Positions 23,501 through 29,018 of a stretch of DNA of 29,018 bases are shown here, one piece after another. This stretch comes from Geobacter sp. (GTDB taxonomy: Bacteria; Desulfobacterota; Desulfuromonadia; Geobacterales; Geobacteraceae), in contig DNRQ01000020.1 of assembly GCA_003499925.1 (NCBI GenBank), forward strand, positions 17,548 to 46,565, in the 5' to 3' direction. The translations under genes were made by a program, and so were the position numbers. The first letter of the stretch is position 1. Each line of letters opens with the position of its first letter. The notes under the pieces are model-generated. The model ran no database searches. It saw only the letters and a list, made by a program, of their open reading frames with translations, and was not told where the DNA came from.

Positions 23501-23775
23501 AAGTTTCCTCTAATATTGTGTATGGGGCCAACATACAAAAAATTGAAGATATCAAGAAAATCATCGAAAAGGGGGACCATATAAATATACTTCCTACAGA
23601 GGGTGGTTCAGGTCTTATAAAACTAAGTCGCCTTATTCCCAGTGATCACGGGCCTATTGATAAATATCTTTCTTTCGGGTTTGATGACGAAAATAATTTT
23701 GTGGTTTCAGTGGCGATGCCTTTTAGAATTATTCAAACAGGGGAAGGAACAGCAAATGCGAATATTAGTTGTTGA
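20512..23775 (+). CDS. dtcA: Detocs sensor histidine kinase DtcA-like, very large
   Basis: In Detocs the kinase senses phage infection and passes a phosphate to receiver partners. The 1087-aa protein is mostly helical. Residues about 403-465 form a TPR-like pair (AFCKFREQKYEDAIEILKLI, then AIEFAGKLC). Residues about 840-895 resemble a DHp dimerisation hairpin; His875 (EQLHFIRDRI) is a possible phosphoacceptor, but the usual HExxxP box is missing. The C-terminal GHKL ATPase (about 900-1080) has the N-box Asn964-x3-His968 (GNVHKHANV) and a G-box GGSGL (1031-1035). It is followed by dtcB with a 20-base overlap and then dtcC. The gene is AT-rich compared with the 5' core and looks acquired. The best ribosome site is GAGAGG, 12 bases before the ATG. 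Confidence 0.8.
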   Translation: MKLKKIDGAVKARLRGVVGKGDNAVRQEICRFMQILPPQYIHDLFQSVKSIAPLAMRKIIPRTRQNYNDFFPVLSGKLAPAIAEFRWCAAIISQNIDLINSFIESRQVIEKEVLDGKNIEALVSLDEMENKFGKTLWGLELKFALIQELEGLKGNKELSNKVSLALKSPLLSVLVFYISVRNEEKATVGRIVSGVLDYIERQNIPEFLATYLRFRLLGEMPNTAEGISSILAIDKYSSILDYYETSVELLLLVGSSSDQFKECSKDLKNIVSVLEGINDERLHFLREVHNLNDRHNRDIYLPNRTIINKILKIVKNDQSVLQQRIEPFLRSVISELRPVVFREKERSTNANLLLKKLINYKSLALITPLSALLMRKVARYDSDKLYPSLFSVFNDPNREVTTTERSLETAFCKFREQKYEDAIEILKLIKNIDDVEFLWEARRLLIDAYVFNDNTKEAIEFAGKLCAENNLFSSELPFEEMLHGKKWRDLRNFDLRCLAICLNIYCDHYHDDNGQFNLRQCIAQLYKHGIKDEMLEKASQGQELSLVEISILKDILIEDNLSLVGRFSCSDDLINERLNICQTLLKIDPANSELYLEEIKEISLQIAMNIGMQKVDQNRVYVDFHGIKRWAEKEHRESFNRWVELSEIDTAPVPSSRMIFNKMYENADVIPEELLVKPATQADQLFLEILRSTLNKFLNDPKDGLNSYLSLRVRHGSLEGFLRSPFAEEGLLTEFDQEKSKHVLTEQMVKSLPYHCTSTISDLESILGRFTSTLNESLEAFVKKKLRIKSEAYPDGLIEVHVSSAMFNIIKLDTLSNVSFEKFLETIFSQFVIWTDYSLKAVRDDIALQIGSTIETAIENLRNDFGGLSDKEQLHFIRDRINRGYLAFQKALEKAADWFQFQPMEDYSRVFSIDEVMKIAIQMTKNVCPGFEPDIDLQIEGDFPLLHSLTLNIINDVLVIVLGNVHKHANVESNSKVYILIQNDEKERLLRVTVKNKVSSNIVYGANIQKIEDIKKIIEKGDHINILPTEGGSGLIKLSRLIPSDHGPIDKYLSFGFDDENNFVVSVAMPFRIIQTGEGTANANISC

Positions 23776-24202
23776 GGACGACCAGTACAAACACGATATC
23801 CTGCTTAATTTTTTGCAGAAAAAACTTAATAATTCAACAATTATTTCAGCTAAGTCTGTTTCTAGTTCGATCAAAGCGATAAATGACGAACTATTCGATT
23901 ATATTATTCTTGATATGTCTTTACCAACTTTTGATGTTAGCTCAACAGAATCGGGAGGAAAACCTCAAGGATTTGGCGGAGTCGATATTCTCCGATATCT
24001 TGATTCGCTCGATTATTTAGGGGCTGTAATTGTTGTTACTCAGTTTGAAAAGTTCGGAGATGGTGTTGAGGAAAAGGATTTGACACTATTGCGTAGTCAA
24101 TTGCTTGATGAATTTCCTCAGATTTTGAAGGCTGTCGTGTATTTTGACTCAACTGTTAAAACGTGGCAAAACGAGTTGAGCAAAGTCATTGATTTGATTT
24201 AG
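23756..24202 (+). CDS. dtcB: Detocs stand-alone receiver DtcB-like
   Basis: This 148-aa protein is a single receiver domain: acidic pocket Glu7-Asp9, phosphoacceptor Asp53 (IILDMSLP), and Thr95 in VVVTQF. It has no output domain. In Detocs a free receiver of this kind soaks up stray phosphate from the kinase and keeps the toxic effector off in uninfected cells. GGAAGGAA six bases before ATG 23756 supports the start; the upstream in-frame extension to 23642 overlaps the kinase and is not needed. A longer loop between beta-3 and alpha-3 (about 58-75) sets it apart from chemotaxis-type receivers. Confidence 0.82.
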   Translation: MRILVVEDDQYKHDILLNFLQKKLNNSTIISAKSVSSSIKAINDELFDYIILDMSLPTFDVSSTESGGKPQGFGGVDILRYLDSLDYLGAVIVVTQFEKFGDGVEEKDLTLLRSQLLDEFPQILKAVVYFDSTVKTWQNELSKVIDLI

Positions 24203-24213
24203 AAGGGGAGCGT

Positions 24214-25428
24214 ATGCGTTTTTTAATAGTTGAGGATAACGAAGCCAAGCTTTCACAAATTATGTCAGAACTGATTAAACACAATGACATTGTTCTTGAT
24301 ATTGCGAAGTCAGTTACGTCTGCCAGAAACTTATTAACAAGAAACCAGTATAATCTTGTCTTACTTGACGTAGTGTTGCCGAACTTTGATAATGAGGCAC
24401 CAAAAGTCCAACATGGATTAGATTTGCTGAGAGAAATTCATGAAGCAGATTATATAAAGACCCCAAATTACATCGTGGGATTAACGGGCTTTTTGGAAGT
24501 TGCAACCGAGACCAAGCAGCTATTTGAAGATCTCATGTGGACATTGGTACATTATGAGACCGAAAACAATCAATGGCGTAAAACGCTAGAAAATATTGTC
24601 CTTCATATTTTGAAATCAGCGAAAGATTCAATAGAAGCAGGGGAGCAAACAGATTTATGTATAGTGACGGCACTCAAGGATCCTGAGTACACAGCCGTAA
24701 TGAGACTACCTTGGAATTGGCAACCGCCGGAGCCTCTTGATAGCCAAAATTTTATTAGGCGCGGAGTAATTAGCATTCAGGGAAGTAATTACTCAGTTGT
24801 TGCGGCTCACGCAAACCGAATGGGTATGGTTGCTTCAGCATTATTATCCTCTGAATTGATCAGGAAATTTAGGCCCAAGGTTATTGGAATGGTGGGAATT
24901 TGTGCTGGAAGAAAAGAAAAGGTACAACTATGCGATGTTATCGTTTCTACCGAAACTTGGGATTGGCAAAGTGGAAAATACGTCGTTTCAGATGCTGGGA
25001 ATTCTTTCCAAATTGAGCCAGATTTTATCAAGTGTAGTGAATCATTGCGGGCAAAAATTGACCTTTTAGATCTTTCAGATAAGGTCAAAATCTTTTTTCC
25101 TGATGGGCATTCAACTGGTGCTGTAAATATGCCTGGAATTTGGTCTGGCCCGATGGCAACCGGAAGTGCAGTTATTTCTGATACAACTATAATTGATAAG
25201 ATACTTAAACAAAAGAGGTCAACAATTGCTATAGATATGGAATGCTACGGAATGTATAGCGCCGCCTATAGATCTTCAGCACCTCAGCCCGAGTTCATTT
25301 GTATAAAGGCGGTTTCTGACTTTGGAGATGAACATAAGGTAGATGATGTTCAGGAGAAATGTTCCAAATATAGCGCAGAGACCTTTCGGTATGTGATTGA
25401 AAAACACGCTTCTGTTATTTTTAATTAG
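24214..25428 (+). CDS. dtcC: Detocs effector DtcC-like: receiver fused to nucleoside phosphorylase/ATP nucleosidase
   Basis: The receiver (residues 1-135) has Glu7-Asp8, phosphoacceptor Asp52 (LLDVVLP) and Thr91. The C-terminal domain (about 145-404) is of the PNP/MTAN nucleosidase family. It shows NRMGMVASAL, the VIGMVGICAG phosphate/ribose-binding loop, IDMECYG with the ribose-binding Met342-Glu343, and KAVSDFGD with Asp369 as the base-binding acid. In Detocs this domain is switched on by phosphorylation and splits ATP into adenine and ribose triphosphate, stopping phage growth by depleting the cell's energy. AAGGGGAG six bases before the ATG and an 11-base gap to dtcB show an operon. It could act on another nucleotide; the fusion and gene order make Detocs the best fit. 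Confidence 0.85.
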   Translation: MRFLIVEDNEAKLSQIMSELIKHNDIVLDIAKSVTSARNLLTRNQYNLVLLDVVLPNFDNEAPKVQHGLDLLREIHEADYIKTPNYIVGLTGFLEVATETKQLFEDLMWTLVHYETENNQWRKTLENIVLHILKSAKDSIEAGEQTDLCIVTALKDPEYTAVMRLPWNWQPPEPLDSQNFIRRGVISIQGSNYSVVAAHANRMGMVASALLSSELIRKFRPKVIGMVGICAGRKEKVQLCDVIVSTETWDWQSGKYVVSDAGNSFQIEPDFIKCSESLRAKIDLLDLSDKVKIFFPDGHSTGAVNMPGIWSGPMATGSAVISDTTIIDKILKQKRSTIAIDMECYGMYSAAYRSSAPQPEFICIKAVSDFGDEHKVDDVQEKCSKYSAETFRYVIEKHASVIFN

Positions 25429-25523
25429 TCCGGCTGAAAAGAGTATCGGAGTCAGGTTAGGCTTCTGACATTTGGAAGCGCTGCATAGGCGTACAAAAAG
25501 CAGAATAACTTGGAACCCAAACA

Positions 25524-25685
25524 ATGCTCCCTCACTACCTAAAATCCTTCTCCAACCTCCGCTCCGACACCAGTCGCTCCCGCTGGACGGTCGCAACCCA
25601 ATTCCGCGCCCCGCACAAACCGCTCCTGGTGAAATTTCATGGGGTCGGACCAAGCATGAAATTTCATGGGGTCGGACCAAGCTAA
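25524..25685 (+). pseudogene. Truncated N-terminus of an HNH restriction nuclease-like gene, stump 1
   Basis: The frame MLPHYLKSFSNLRSDTSRSR continues to RAPHKPLL, which resembles the start of HNH nucleases of the kind that cut modified or phosphorothioate DNA. After about 35 residues the frame enters the 26-base tandem repeat and stops. The rest of the gene is absent. The match is from memory of the PHKPLL motif and is not certain. Confidence 0.5.
25630..25682 (+). repeat. Tandem 26-base repeat, period 27
   Basis: Two identical copies of 26 bases (25630-25655 and 25657-25682), each with TGAAATTTCA and GGGGTCGGACC. The first is a palindrome; the second resembles REP-type palindromes linked to RAYT transposases. 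Confidence 0.85.
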
Positions 25686-25739
25686 CCATATAAAAACACA
25701 CAATTAACTGGCCTGTTGTGACCTCGTTTATGTCCTTAG

Positions 25740-25772
25740 AGCTACGTTTTTTGCCTGTAAAACGTGGCTTTT
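25740..25772 (+). terminator. Intrinsic terminator downstream of the Detocs region
   Basis: AGCTACGTTTT (25740-25750) pairs with AAAACGTGGCT (25759-25769), one G-U pair, followed by TTT. Confidence 0.65.
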
Positions 25773-25832
25773 AAGGATTGCGGTGGTAGCAGGAGGCAGG
25801 GACAACCCCTGACACGAGACATCTCACACAAA

Positions 25833-25883
25833 ATGGAACTCACCCGCTACCTAAAAACCTTCTCCACCCTCCGCTCCGTATGA
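25833..25883 (+). pseudogene. Truncated N-terminus of the same HNH-like gene, stump 2
   Basis: MELTRYLKTFSTLRSV is a second copy of the gene start seen at 25524 (HYLKSFSNLRSD). It breaks off after 16 codons at a TGA. The upstream flanks of the two stumps differ. Confidence 0.5.
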
Positions 25884-25905
25884 TCTCCTTGAAAGCAATC
25901 TCCTG

Positions 25906-26529
25906 TCATTCCGAATCTATCGGAATCAGTATCTCGTTTCGACGCAAGAACCAGAGTGTGAACGGAGGGTTGTAGCGCGCCCAGACCGGATCGCCGATTA
26001 CTTTCAGGCGGTTGGCTGTTATCCAGTTTTCCAGTTCCTGCTTGTATCGCAGATAGTTCCCTTCACTCCAGACTCCTGAATATCGAACGGCAGCCACCCG
26101 GCGGGCAGGAACCTGCCGCAGCGTAATGTTTGGATCATCGGGAGCCGGCAGGTTTTCCATAGTATATGAAGCCGGCATCATAAAGCTTACAGCCCACTTT
26201 CCCTGTGCACTCTGCTGACTGACCGGAGCGGTCATGGCTATTTTCTCCCCCTGCTGTTCCTGCGAAACAGGAGCCGTCATAGCAATCTTGCCGCGAGATT
26301 TGTTGTCGCCTGAAATGTAGCGGAAAAGCGGTCTGAAGGCCTTGTTGCCGGCGCCTTCCAGGTCTCCGTCAACAATGATTTCGGCGAGTACCTGAGGCGC
26401 GTACTCGCGAAGTTCGAAAATATCGTCAGTTCTAATAACCGTGTAGGGTGCTTCTTCGGTTGCCATGGCAGTAGTCACTCCTGTGAGCAGCAGTAAGAGT
26501 ATAGCGGTGAACAGTCTGATTAGTCTCAT
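25906..26529 (-). CDS. SOUL family haem-binding protein, secreted
   Basis: SOUL proteins bind haem or related tetrapyrroles. An N-terminal signal peptide (RLIRLFTAILLLLLTGVTTA) is followed by YTVIRTDDIFELREYAPQVL, AFRPLFRYISG, IAMTAPVSQ (twice, as in many SOUL proteins) and YNPPFTLWFLRRNEI at the end. The start at ATG 26529 is preferred to the GTG at 26550: AAGGAG lies six bases before it and the signal peptide begins directly. The 207-aa length fits. It is last in a minus-strand run with the monooxygenase upstream by 21 bases. No specific partner is seen. Confidence 0.9.
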   Translation of the reverse strand: MRLIRLFTAILLLLLTGVTTAMATEEAPYTVIRTDDIFELREYAPQVLAEIIVDGDLEGAGNKAFRPLFRYISGDNKSRGKIAMTAPVSQEQQGEKIAMTAPVSQQSAQGKWAVSFMMPASYTMENLPAPDDPNITLRQVPARRVAAVRYSGVWSEGNYLRYKQELENWITANRLKVIGDPVWARYNPPFTLWFLRRNEILIPIDSE

Positions 26530-26550
26530 TTCCTGCTCCTTGCGCGTCAC

Positions 26551-26841
26551 TTAAACGATTTCAGTCATTTTATAGACGAGCTTGTCGGCAATCAAATCGC
26601 TAACTGCTGCAACGTATGCCTTGAAGTGTGGGGCGTTCATGTGCTGTTCCAGGCAGGCCAGGTTCTGCCAGTTCTCATAGAAAACAAAGACAGCAGGATT
26701 TTCATTGTCCTGATGGAGCCGGTATTCTATGCACCCTTCTTCCTGACGAGTCGGTGCCAGCATTTTGATGAGTTCCGCTTTTACCGTTTCAATAACACCG
26801 CTATTTGCAGTTACTTTTGCCACAACAGTTACGGTTGACAT
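26551..26841 (-). CDS. Antibiotic biosynthesis monooxygenase (ABM) domain protein, YgiN-like
   Basis: The 96-aa protein has the dimeric ferredoxin-like ABM fold signature: VTVVAKVTANSGVIETVKAE, then EEGCIEYRLHQDNENPAVFV, and FYENWQNLACLEQHMNAPHF. Relatives such as YgiN oxidise quinols or act as small monooxygenases without cofactors. GAGGA seven bases before ATG 26841 supports the start. It is two bases past the stop of the small zinc protein gene and 21 bases before the SOUL gene, so the three are one operon with shared redox or stress tasks likely but not shown. Confidence 0.9.
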   Translation of the reverse strand: MSTVTVVAKVTANSGVIETVKAELIKMLAPTRQEEGCIEYRLHQDNENPAVFVFYENWQNLACLEQHMNAPHFKAYVAAVSDLIADKLVYKMTEIV

Positions 26842-26843
26842 TG

Positions 26844-27038
26844 TTATCCTCTTTTCTCGTGGGCTTTCCGGCCGTGAACTCTCTCATACGCTTTACAGAA
26901 AGGGCAGATGTCTTGCTCGATGTTCTTTACAAAATCGAAAACCACCCCTTTCTGATGGTGCCGGGCATGGAGGCAAACCGGGCAGAGTTCGCAGACTTTT
27001 GCCAATGCTTTATCCCGTGACGAAGGTTCTGTGTTCAT
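26844..27038 (-). CDS. Small zinc-binding protein of unknown function
   Basis: This 64-aa protein has two CxxC pairs, CELCPVC and CPFC, spaced about 30 residues apart, plus several His near HARHH, suggesting one zinc site. AGGA stands about eight bases before ATG 27038. It is packed tightly before the ABM gene and behind the isochorismatase-like gene. No family is recognised. Confidence 0.65.
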   Translation of the reverse strand: MNTEPSSRDKALAKVCELCPVCLHARHHQKGVVFDFVKNIEQDICPFCKAYERVHGRKAHEKRG

Positions 27039-27090
27039 AATGGAATCCTATCAGCTTGTCTTGCTTCAATGACAAGCTTACTCCCTCTGG

Positions 27091-27651
27091 CTATGCAGCT
27101 GCCTGCATGTTTTTAATAATTTCATCAACTCCCATCACCTGAGCAAATACAGCACCGAGGGCTGCCATGTATGAGGCGTGTACTTGCTCTGCCGGTACGG
27201 TGACATCTTTGAACGACAACTCTCTGGTTGCGCAAGCGTCATGGGTAACGATGCAGGAAAAGCCGAGGTCAAAAGCAGCACGGACGGTCGTATCGACGCA
27301 CATATGACTCATCATGCCGCAGATCAAAAGGGTGTCGATTCCGGCAGTCTTTAGCTGTTCCAGCAGATCGGTGTTGCGGAAACTGCTGGGGTAGTGTTTG
27401 GTGATGACCGGTTCACCCGGCAATGGGGCAACGCAGGTATGGATATCAGCCCCCGGTGTCCCCGGCAGAAAAAAGGTAGGGTTTGGCTGGACAGCGATAT
27501 GCTGAACATGGAAGATTGACCAGGCCTGTTTTCTAAAAGCACCCAGCAGCCGAGCCGCCGCTGTCGCAGCCTCAATACTGCCGACCAGTTCCATCTTACC
27601 GCCGGGGAAGTAATCGTTCTGGATGTCGATGATGAGTAAGGCGGTTTTCAT
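27091..27651 (-). CDS. Isochorismatase-like cysteine hydrolase
   Basis: The catalytic triad of the cysteine hydrolase superfamily is complete: Asp9 (LIIDIQNDYF), Lys85 (ITKHYPSSF) and Cys118 (GMMSHMCVDTTVRAA), with the family's cis-peptide strand before it. The family includes nicotinamidases, isochorismatases and N-carbamoyl amidases, so the substrate cannot be set from motifs alone. The 186-aa length is normal. GAGGA seven bases before ATG 27651 supports the start. It is first in the minus-strand run down to the SOUL gene (gaps 52, 2 and 21 bases). Confidence 0.92.
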   Translation of the reverse strand: MKTALLIIDIQNDYFPGGKMELVGSIEAATAAARLLGAFRKQAWSIFHVQHIAVQPNPTFFLPGTPGADIHTCVAPLPGEPVITKHYPSSFRNTDLLEQLKTAGIDTLLICGMMSHMCVDTTVRAAFDLGFSCIVTHDACATRELSFKDVTVPAEQVHASYMAALGAVFAQVMGVDEIIKNMQAAA

Positions 27652-27760
27652 AGTGTTCCTCGTTTAAGAATAATTGCTGATTTCCAGCTCCTTGAAAGAA
27701 TCGTACTCAAGCGCCTTGAGTTGAAGGATACGTCAGAGGATACATTAACAATAGATAAAC

Positions 27761-27789
27761 AAAAAGGCTACAGCATAATAGCTGTAACC
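27761..27789 (-). terminator. Terminator of the tRNA copy
   Basis: On the minus strand GGTTACAGC and GCTGTAGCC pair (27781-27789 with 27766-27774) and TTTTT follows. It is the twin of the terminator at 28961-28990. Confidence 0.75.
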
Positions 27790-27800
27790 TATTGTTTTTG

Positions 27801-27823
27801 TGGCGGAGAGGTAGGGATTCGAA
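27801..27823 (-). other. Duplicated 3' end of a tRNA gene (putative attachment site)
   Basis: On the minus strand this reads TTCGAATCCCTACC then TCTCCGCCA: T-loop, T-stem 3' half, acceptor strand and CCA. The rest of a tRNA is not present upstream. Bases 27802-27818 match 29002-29018 at the window's right edge. It fits a scar or att site left by integration into a tRNA-Ser type gene. Confidence 0.7.
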
Positions 27824-27996
27824 TGCTGCTTGGTGGTCCCCATTCATTGGCCGCAAACCCTTAATATCTAACAAATTCAAGCACCTGCTCCGCTGAGCAA
27901 AGTCCATTAAAGTCCAGCAAAATACGGTGAAAGTTGTTAGTTTGGTGAAAGTTTGGTGAAAGCTTTTGAGATGAACACTCTCAACTGGAGTACTTT

Positions 27997-28473
27997 CTAT
28001 TTGCTCGATTTTTTCAAGAAGTTTCCAAAACCAGTCAATTCTTCAGAAGCCAATTTAAAGGTGTATTCAAGGTTATTCACCAGCAATTTCAACTTTTCCG
28101 GTTTCAGGTGATAGGTATAAACATTGCGTACCACGTGTCGAAAGCCCCTGTACTCTTCCAACGCTTCTTTAAGGTCGTATGAAATGATAGCTGGGCGGAG
28201 AGATGGTATTTCTGTCTGCATCTGAGTCAGCAGTTCCTGATGCCAGTTTGCTGCGGTGGGAACTGCTCCATCAATAGATGATGCCAGCTTTTCAAATATT
28301 CGCTCTAAGCCGGAATAGAATGCATGGAGATTCAGCGCTACGCTATCCAGGTAGAAATCGTCATCTTGCTTTACTGCCTTGTCCCAAGCTTGCAAAGTTC
28401 GCTCAACGACAAGTTTGAGCTCAGACAGCTCAGTATCTATTCTGGCCGATAGGATCGCTGCTTGTGGGTTCAT
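27997..28473 (-). CDS. hepT: HEPN-domain toxin-like protein (HepT type)
   Basis: HEPN proteins are small helical RNases or related effectors. This 158-aa helical protein has the Rx4-6H motif as RNVYTYH near residue 117-123 (VVRNVYTYHL) and long helices on both sides. It overlaps the MNT gene by four bases, antitoxin first, as in HepT/MntA pairs. In such pairs the MNT enzyme adds AMP to a Tyr of HEPN and blocks it; Tyr residues near the motif (YTYH) fit this. The protein is larger than many HepT (about 110-140 aa). It could also be a general HEPN/MNT pair outside the toxin role. Confidence 0.75.
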   Translation of the reverse strand: MNPQAAILSARIDTELSELKLVVERTLQAWDKAVKQDDDFYLDSVALNLHAFYSGLERIFEKLASSIDGAVPTAANWHQELLTQMQTEIPSLRPAIISYDLKEALEEYRGFRHVVRNVYTYHLKPEKLKLLVNNLEYTFKLASEELTGFGNFLKKSSK

Positions 28474-28847
28474 AATTCAATCCCATGTTGGGTAATATGA
28501 AGAAGTAGCGACCGTGAACAGTCTTCTGCATCTACAAGATCAACTTTGAAGACGCTGCTGTAGCCACTTGCATAGGCTACTGCCCGATAATAGTCAGAGA
28601 TAGAAATACCCCATACGGCAAGGTCAATATCCGACCACTGACTGAAATCAGTACGTGTCACAGATCCAAAAAGCACGACCTTTGTAGCATGGAAACGCTC
28701 TTTCAGAACGTTGGCCAAAGTGCCGGCAGTATCTCTTGCTGATTGCCGACGAACGGAAGAGACTTCCCCCCCCCCTAGATTCATAATGAAAGGATGGAAC
28801 TGCTTCAGCGCTTCAGGAGATATGTTTTTGGCTGTGCGTGATGGCAT
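28470..28847 (-). CDS. mntA: MNT-type nucleotidyltransferase (MntA antitoxin-like)
   Basis: The minimal nucleotidyltransferase motif is clear: LFGSVTRTDF then DIDLAVWG, which gives GS...DxD with the two metal-binding Asp. Known MntA antitoxins add AMP to the HEPN partner. The 125-aa product has a longer N-terminus than usual, with NLGGGEV encoded by a run of ten G. Met22 just before the run is an alternative start. The run makes slippage likely, and a change would frameshift the antitoxin. It overlaps hepT by four bases. The ribosome site (AGAAG) is weak. Confidence 0.82.
   Translation of the reverse strand: MPSRTAKNISPEALKQFHPFIMNLGGGEVSSVRRQSARDTAGTLANVLKERFHATKVVLFGSVTRTDFSQWSDIDLAVWGISISDYYRAVAYASGYSSVFKVDLVDAEDCSRSLLLHITQHGIEL
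28766..28775 (-). repeat. G10 homopolymer inside mntA-like gene
   Basis: Ten C on the plus strand are ten G on the coding strand, near codons 24-27. Runs of this length are prone to slipped-strand length change. Confidence 0.8.
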
Positions 28848-28960
28848 TAACTTCTCTTACGTGATTTAGTGAATATTAAAGCTATAAATACCTTATATCA
28901 TAAAGATTGCAAAACCTGTTTGCAAAAATATTTTGATAGATACCGACTTTCTTGAAAAAC

Positions 28961-28990
28961 AAAAAGGGCTACAGCTTATCGCTGTAACCC
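28961..28990 (-). terminator. Terminator of the tRNA gene at the right edge
   Basis: GGGTTACAGC and GCTGTAGCCC pair on the minus strand (28981-28990 with 28966-28975), followed by TTTTT. Confidence 0.8.
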
Positions 28991-29001
28991 ATTGTTTTTA
29001 G

Positions 29002-29018
29002 TGGCGGAGAGGTAGGGA
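29002..29018 (-). tRNA. tRNA 3' end (probably tRNA-Ser), cut by the window edge
   Basis: On the minus strand TCCCTACC then TCTCCGCCA is the T-stem 3' half, acceptor strand and CCA end. The acceptor implies a 5' GGAGAGG, usual for bacterial tRNA-Ser. The rest lies beyond the window. The copy at 27801 lacks the rest, so this one may be the intact gene. Confidence 0.55.

Larger units (their letters stand above)
25429..25905. other. Gap with truncated genes behind the Detocs operon
   Basis: This 477-base stretch holds two broken starts of an HNH-nuclease-like gene (25524 and 25833), a tandem 26-base repeat (25630-25682) and a terminator (25740-25772). No intact gene is seen. Confidence 0.7.
27652..27996. 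other. Attachment-site region with iteron-like repeats
   Basis: This 345-base gap holds the terminator 27761-27789, the tRNA 3' fragment 27801-27823, paired AAAGTCCA (27899-27906 and 27909-27916) and three GGTGAAAG units (27926, 27944 and 27955). Such short direct repeats next to a tRNA fragment resemble integrase arm sites. No integrase gene is present. Confidence 0.5.

Overview
The window looks like a chromosome segment of a Geobacter-type bacterium (Desulfuromonadota, Geobacteraceae or close kin). Supporting this are the GC-rich core genes, a DUF362 protein with a two-cluster ferredoxin tail, cyclic-di-GMP signalling proteins, many small zinc-ribbon proteins and G/C-rich hairpin repeats between genes. 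The assignment rests on protein style and gene content, not on a database match.

Positions 1-11,000 are GC-rich housekeeping DNA. In order they hold a DUF362/ferredoxin protein, a compact promoter-small ORF-terminator unit, an MltD-type lytic transglycosylase, a membrane-anchored repeat protein, TypA/BipA, a BamD-like lipoprotein, a REC-PAS-GGDEF diguanylate cyclase, and sucC-sucD on the minus strand. Positions 11,200-16,700 are transitional and hold small or conditional genes: a REC-PilZ effector, a small unknown protein, a His/Lys-rich secreted protein, a cold-shock protein, a three-gene run ending in a SET-domain protein, and two zinc-ribbon proteins.

Positions 16,700-25,900 read as a defence island. 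A HigB-like toxin overlaps a HigA-ImmA/IrrE antitoxin-protease behind a palindromic operator. Next come a solitary BglII-type restriction endonuclease with no methyltransferase in view, a collapsed second copy of that gene's end, and a membrane-anchored NERD protein. The main find is an AT-rich three-gene operon at 20,512-25,428: a large GHKL-ATPase sensor kinase, a stand-alone receiver, and a receiver fused to a nucleoside-phosphorylase domain. This matches the architecture of Detocs, the defensive two-component system whose effector destroys ATP. Two truncated starts of an HNH-nuclease-like gene follow, which suggests turnover of defence genes at this spot.

Positions 25,900-27,650 hold a minus-strand run: an isochorismatase-like hydrolase, a small zinc protein, an ABM monooxygenase and a SOUL haem-binding protein. 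The window ends in a 1.2-kb mini-island carrying a MNT/HEPN toxin-antitoxin pair. It lies between two copies of the 3' end of a tRNA (probably tRNA-Ser) plus its terminator, which looks like a pair of attachment sites. The intact tRNA would continue past the right edge. The antitoxin-type gene of this pair carries a run of ten G, a possible phase switch.
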